DNA of 64,000 nucleotides from Eubacteriales bacterium (GTDB lineage Bacteria; Bacillota; Clostridia; Lachnospirales; Lachnospiraceae). The translations under genes were made by a program, and so were the position numbers. The stretch covers positions 1-64,000 of the forward strand of contig JAUNPS010000003.1 in assembly GCA_030536575.1 (NCBI GenBank). The letters are read 5' to 3'. How positions within the stretch are numbered: position 1 is the stretch's first letter; each line of letters begins with the position of its first letter. Positions 61,049 to 64,000 of this stretch are shown one piece after another. The notes beneath the pieces are model-generated. The model had not been told where the DNA came from. It ran no database searches and was given only the letters and a program-made list of their open reading frames with translations.

Positions 61049-62251
61049 ATGTTTGTTTTAAAAGGAAGATTGATCGATGGGAACCGGGATACGGCTTTGG
61101 CGAACGGTTTAGTGGCTGTAGAGGGAGAGCGGATTGTTTACGCCGGAGAGGCGGATGGGTTTACTGTGCCGGAAGGGACCGAAGTTATGGAGGTTCGCGA
61201 GGGCACGATCATGCCGGGGATGATCGACTGTCATGCGCATTTGAGCGCGGAAGAGAGCCAGAATCTGACGGGGAACCGCCATTATGACTGTCTGCTGACG
61301 GCGGCTTACGACTGCGGAAAGCTGGTGGATGCCGGGATCACCGGGGTCCGGGATATGAGCGCCTTTGGGGCGGCGCTGTCCCGTGCGGTGGACGCGGGAA
61401 TTGTACGCGGTCCGCGGATTATGCCGGGCGGCCGGGTGATCAGCGTGACAGCCGGACATGCCGATACGGATTCAGAGATGAGCGTGGAGGAGGTGAACCG
61501 GAAAAGCCTGCTCTCGTGTGTGGCGGACGGGAAGGAAGGGTGCCTGCGCGCGGTGCGCCAGCAGTTCCGGGACGGCGCGAAGTTCATCAAAATCTGTGCG
61601 ACGGGCGGCGTGTCTTCTTCGGTGGATAACCCGAATGATGTGCAGTTTTCCAGGGAGGAACTGGATGTGATGGTGGCCGAGGCTGAGAGGCGAGGTTCTT
61701 ATGTGGCGGCGCATTGCACCGGATTGGCAGGAACATTGCAGGCGATTCAGGCGGGCGTCCATTCGGTGGAGCACGGCGTGAATCTGAATGAGGAATGCGT
61801 GCGGCTGATGAAGGAAAAGGACATTACGCTGGTGTCTACCTGCTACGTCCCCTTTATGATGGGAAAAATGACGGGCCATACCAGCGCAATGGTGAAGAAA
61901 GGGAAGGATTGCGTGGATACGATCCTTTCCGGCTATAAGCTGGCGCGGGAAGCCGGGGTGCGCCTGGCGATGGGGACGGATTTCAGCAACAGCCATAATA
62001 CGCCGTATAAGGAAATCGGAAAGGAGCTTGGCTGCATCTGCGAATGCGGCTTTACCCCGATGGAAGCCATCCAGGCCGCGACGAAGAACGGCGCTTACCT
62101 GATGAAAATGGCAGACCAGACCGGGACGCTGGAGGCCGGGAAGCTGGCGGATATTCTGGTTGTGGACGGTGATCCGTCCAAGGAGATCGGAATGCTGGGC
62201 GATGCGGATCATGTGCGTCACGTGTGGATTGGCGGCAAAAAGATGAAGTAG
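61049..62251 (+). CDS. Amidohydrolase (prolidase/imidazolonepropionase-like)
   Basis: A 400-residue metal-dependent hydrolase with a full ligand set: His62-Ala-His64 (PGMIDCHAHLS), a strand with a candidate carboxylated Lys (GAKFIKICATGG), AAHCTG and VEHGVN His residues, and the catalytic Asp in AMGTDFSNS. Close relatives cleave Xaa-Pro, Xaa-Arg/Lys or N-acyl amino acids. The ATG follows AAGGAGGAACGGCG. An S9 peptidase starts 11 bases later, so peptide or amino-acid derivative breakdown is the likely theme. Confidence 0.85.
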   Translation: MFVLKGRLIDGNRDTALANGLVAVEGERIVYAGEADGFTVPEGTEVMEVREGTIMPGMIDCHAHLSAEESQNLTGNRHYDCLLTAAYDCGKLVDAGITGVRDMSAFGAALSRAVDAGIVRGPRIMPGGRVISVTAGHADTDSEMSVEEVNRKSLLSCVADGKEGCLRAVRQQFRDGAKFIKICATGGVSSSVDNPNDVQFSREELDVMVAEAERRGSYVAAHCTGLAGTLQAIQAGVHSVEHGVNLNEECVRLMKEKDITLVSTCYVPFMMGKMTGHTSAMVKKGKDCVDTILSGYKLAREAGVRLAMGTDFSNSHNTPYKEIGKELGCICECGFTPMEAIQAATKNGAYLMKMADQTGTLEAGKLADILVVDGDPSKEIGMLGDADHVRHVWIGGKKMK

Positions 62252-62262
62252 GAGGGTGCGCT

Positions 62263-64000
62263 TTGGAAAAGAAAAAGCTGGATTTTGAGAATCTGCGGGA
62301 TGTGGTATGGATTTCGGAGCCCGCGCTGTCGCCGGATGGAACCAGGGCGGCTTATGTGAAAGGGATTTCGGATTATGATTCCGGGCAGGTGAAGACCAGG
62401 ATTCTGGAAAAAAATTTGGAGACTGGGGAGGTCTGGGAAGCGGCGCTTTCCAGGATGGTTCAGAAGAACCCGGTCTATTCGCCGGATGGAAAGAAGCTGG
62501 CGTTTTTGGCTTCGGACGGAAGGCCGTGGCAGGTTTGGGTGAAGAAGCAAGGGGAGGAGCCGGTGCAGGCGACGCATCTGCGCCATGGGGCGGCGAACCC
62601 GGTTTTTTCTCCGGACGGCGGGAAGCTGGCGTTTGAAATGAAGTATTTTCCGTGGGAGGACGCGGAGCTGTTCCGGGAAATGACCGTGGAAGAGTACGAA
62701 GCTTTCCGGAAAGCGCGTGAAGAGGAGCCGAAGGTGATTGAGAACCTGATTTATAAGTTGGACGAGGCCTATGGGATGCTGGATGGCAGCCGGACGGGTA
62801 TCGGGGTTCTGACGCTGGAAACGATGGCGTGCGAGCGGGTGACGCCCGCGGATGTTTCTTATGGGGTTCCGAGTTTTCTGGACGGCGGGAAATGTGTGGC
62901 GTGCTATGGGTATCCGCATACGCATTGTAAGGAAATGAGTGCGGAGATTTACCGGATTGAGCTGGAGACAGGAGCCGTGCGGCAGATTGAACGGAGTGTG
63001 CCGTCGTATTATGGGCTTCCAATTCAGGAGGATGCGGAAGGGAATTTCCTGTATTGCGGGGTGCATATGGATCGGGGCGCGGCGATGCCGGAGATTTTTC
63101 GGGTTGCGCCGGAGGGCGGAGAGAGTGCGCTTTTGTTTGCGACAGATCCGGTTTGCCATGGGATTGACCCGCTGTTGTCGGGGGATGCGCATTTGCCGCA
63201 GAAGGATTGTGCGTTCCGGCAGGATGGGGAAGGGAAGCTGTATTTTCTGTCCTACCATATGGGGCGGAGCAATGTGTTCTGCTGGGATGGGGAGAAGATT
63301 TCCCAGATGACGGAGGAAGCGTGCGTTCTGAGCTTTGATGGGCCGGTGGATGGGAAAATGCTGGTGCTGAAAGCAGAGTGGAACGAACCGGCGGAGCTGT
63401 ATCTGCTGCGGCAGAATGAGGCGGGAAGGTTTGTGGAAGAATGCCGGGTTACGCGGAGCAATGAGTGGCTGGAAGAGTATGAGATGTTTGAGCCGGTTCC
63501 GGTTTCGGTAAGGAGCCGGGATGGGAAGGCTGAGATCCGGGGCTGGGTGATGGTGCCGGAGAGCGCCGAAAGGCAAGGCCGGGCGGAAAATCCGGGGGCC
63601 TCGGAAGGGGCAGACCGGGTGCAGGCACCGGAAAGCGCCGAAGGCCAGAGCCAGGCGCAGAGGTCGGAAGCCGCCGAAAAGCAGAACCAGGCAGGAGCTA
63701 AACCTCAGCCGCAGTCCCCGCAAATTCCAGCTGTCTTGGACATCCACGGAGGCCCGGAATCCTGCTACGCCGCCGGATTTTTCTACGAGGCCCAAATGAT
63801 GGCCTCCAAAGGCATGGCCGTCCTGTTCTGCGACCCGCGGGGCGCTTCCGGCTACGGGCCGGAGTTCATGCAGGACGCTTACGCTTACGGACAGGAAGCG
63901 GTGGACGATTATCTGGAATTTGTGGAAGAGGCGTGCAGGCGCTTCCCGCAGATTGACCGGAAACGGGTTGGCGTGACCGGAGGTAGCTACGGCGGCCATA
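62263..64000 (+). CDS. S9-family peptidase (prolyl oligopeptidase/acylaminoacyl-peptidase type), cut by window end
   Basis: The frame is open from a TTG at 62263, preceded by GGAGGGTG, to the end of the window (579 codons). An N-terminal beta-propeller shows repeated SPDGTRAAYV/YSPDGKKLAFLAS/FSPDGGKLAFE blades. The hydrolase domain begins with VLDIHGGPES and DPRGASGYGPEF, and reaches the nucleophile Ser575 in VTGGSYGGH at the last bases. The catalytic Asp and His lie beyond the window. Between propeller and hydrolase (about residues 432-486) is a low-complexity insert of Pro-Glu-Ser-Ala-Glu-like repeats. The gene is absent from a stop-to-stop search because its stop is outside. Confidence 0.88.
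   Translation, partial: MEKKKLDFENLRDVVWISEPALSPDGTRAAYVKGISDYDSGQVKTRILEKNLETGEVWEAALSRMVQKNPVYSPDGKKLAFLASDGRPWQVWVKKQGEEPVQATHLRHGAANPVFSPDGGKLAFEMKYFPWEDAELFREMTVEEYEAFRKAREEEPKVIENLIYKLDEAYGMLDGSRTGIGVLTLETMACERVTPADVSYGVPSFLDGGKCVACYGYPHTHCKEMSAEIYRIELETGAVRQIERSVPSYYGLPIQEDAEGNFLYCGVHMDRGAAMPEIFRVAPEGGESALLFATDPVCHGIDPLLSGDAHLPQKDCAFRQDGEGKLYFLSYHMGRSNVFCWDGEKISQMTEEACVLSFDGPVDGKMLVLKAEWNEPAELYLLRQNEAGRFVEECRVTRSNEWLEEYEMFEPVPVSVRSRDGKAEIRGWVMVPESAERQGRAENPGASEGADRVQAPESAEGQSQAQRSEAAEKQNQAGAKPQPQSPQIPAVLDIHGGPESCYAAGFFYEAQMMASKGMAVLFCDPRGASGYGPEFMQDAYAYGQEAVDDYLEFVEEACRRFPQIDRKRVGVTGGSYGGH

Noticed and set aside
62218-63999. Long minus-strand open frames (593, 516 residues) opposite the S9 peptidase and amidohydrolase
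   Set aside because: They are Arg/Pro/His/Leu-rich antisense frames typical of GC-rich genes. The plus strand shows clear enzyme motifs (beta-propeller SPDGxx, HGGPES, GGSYGG).

Overview
The window looks like chromosome from a moderately GC-rich member of the Clostridia, most likely a gut Lachnospiraceae. The evidence is the style of the 23S rRNA 3' end, strong AGGAGG-type ribosome binding sites, TTGACA/TATAAT-type promoters with 17-bp spacers, a 2-hydroxyacyl-CoA dehydratase-type activase, a BspA-type leucine-rich surface protein and the overall gene content. This assignment is inference. Nearly all the DNA is ordinary chromosomal coding sequence; accessory features are small and scattered.

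Layout. 1-160: the last bases of a 23S rRNA and a strong terminator, with no 5S directly behind. 267-1196: a C-terminally short YhcG/DUF1016 nuclease. 1324-8704: a catabolic-looking island with three URO-D/MtaA-type methyltransferase paralogues, a GPH-family symporter, a CxCC GTPase of the CobW family, an unrecognised 144-residue protein and a PucR-type regulator. 8773-13014: a membrane-anchored lysozyme-like protein and two ABC exporter half-transporters. 13190-22575: a ten-gene Mrp/Mbh-type cation/proton antiporter operon with four NuoL/M/N-like subunits and no hydrogenase module. 22728-28927: a secreted protein, a COG2509 flavoprotein, a Sir2-like stub, a phosphoribosyltransferase-like protein, hisH-hisF and ung. 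29051-31789: a MotA/MotB-like pair resembling ZorA/ZorB of Zorya defence but with no Zorya effector. 31833-38732 (minus strand): a leucine-rich-repeat/CAP surface protein and a 1412-residue dehydratase activase fusion.

38733-42000: a 117-bp tandem repeat array, tgt, a BrnT/BrnA toxin-antitoxin cassette between two 176-bp direct repeats, and yajC. 42326-49611: leuB, ilvD, ilvB, serC and serA. 49766-56108: a DUF1015 protein, glgB, a CsoR-family repressor with a histidine-rich leader, a possible structured RNA, an LCP ligase and an Rpn-family nuclease. 56228-57596: tRNA-Thr(CGT), a MITE-like element with a 6-bp target duplication, and a PfkB-family sugar kinase. 57823-64000: three amidohydrolases, a YheO/DauR-type regulator and an S9 peptidase cut by the window end. 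Two copies of the palindrome GTCAA-N7-TTGAC lie on the promoters on both sides of that regulator.

The items most worth following up are: the URO-D island, where one paralogue has lost its zinc ligands; the antiporter operon with four pump-type subunits; the ZorAB-like motor without an effector; the brnTA cassette whose flanking repeat includes the 3' end of tgt; the MITE with inverted ends and target duplication; and the amidohydrolase/peptidase region with its apparent shared operator. No CRISPR array, prophage, insertion sequence with transposase or replication origin was seen.
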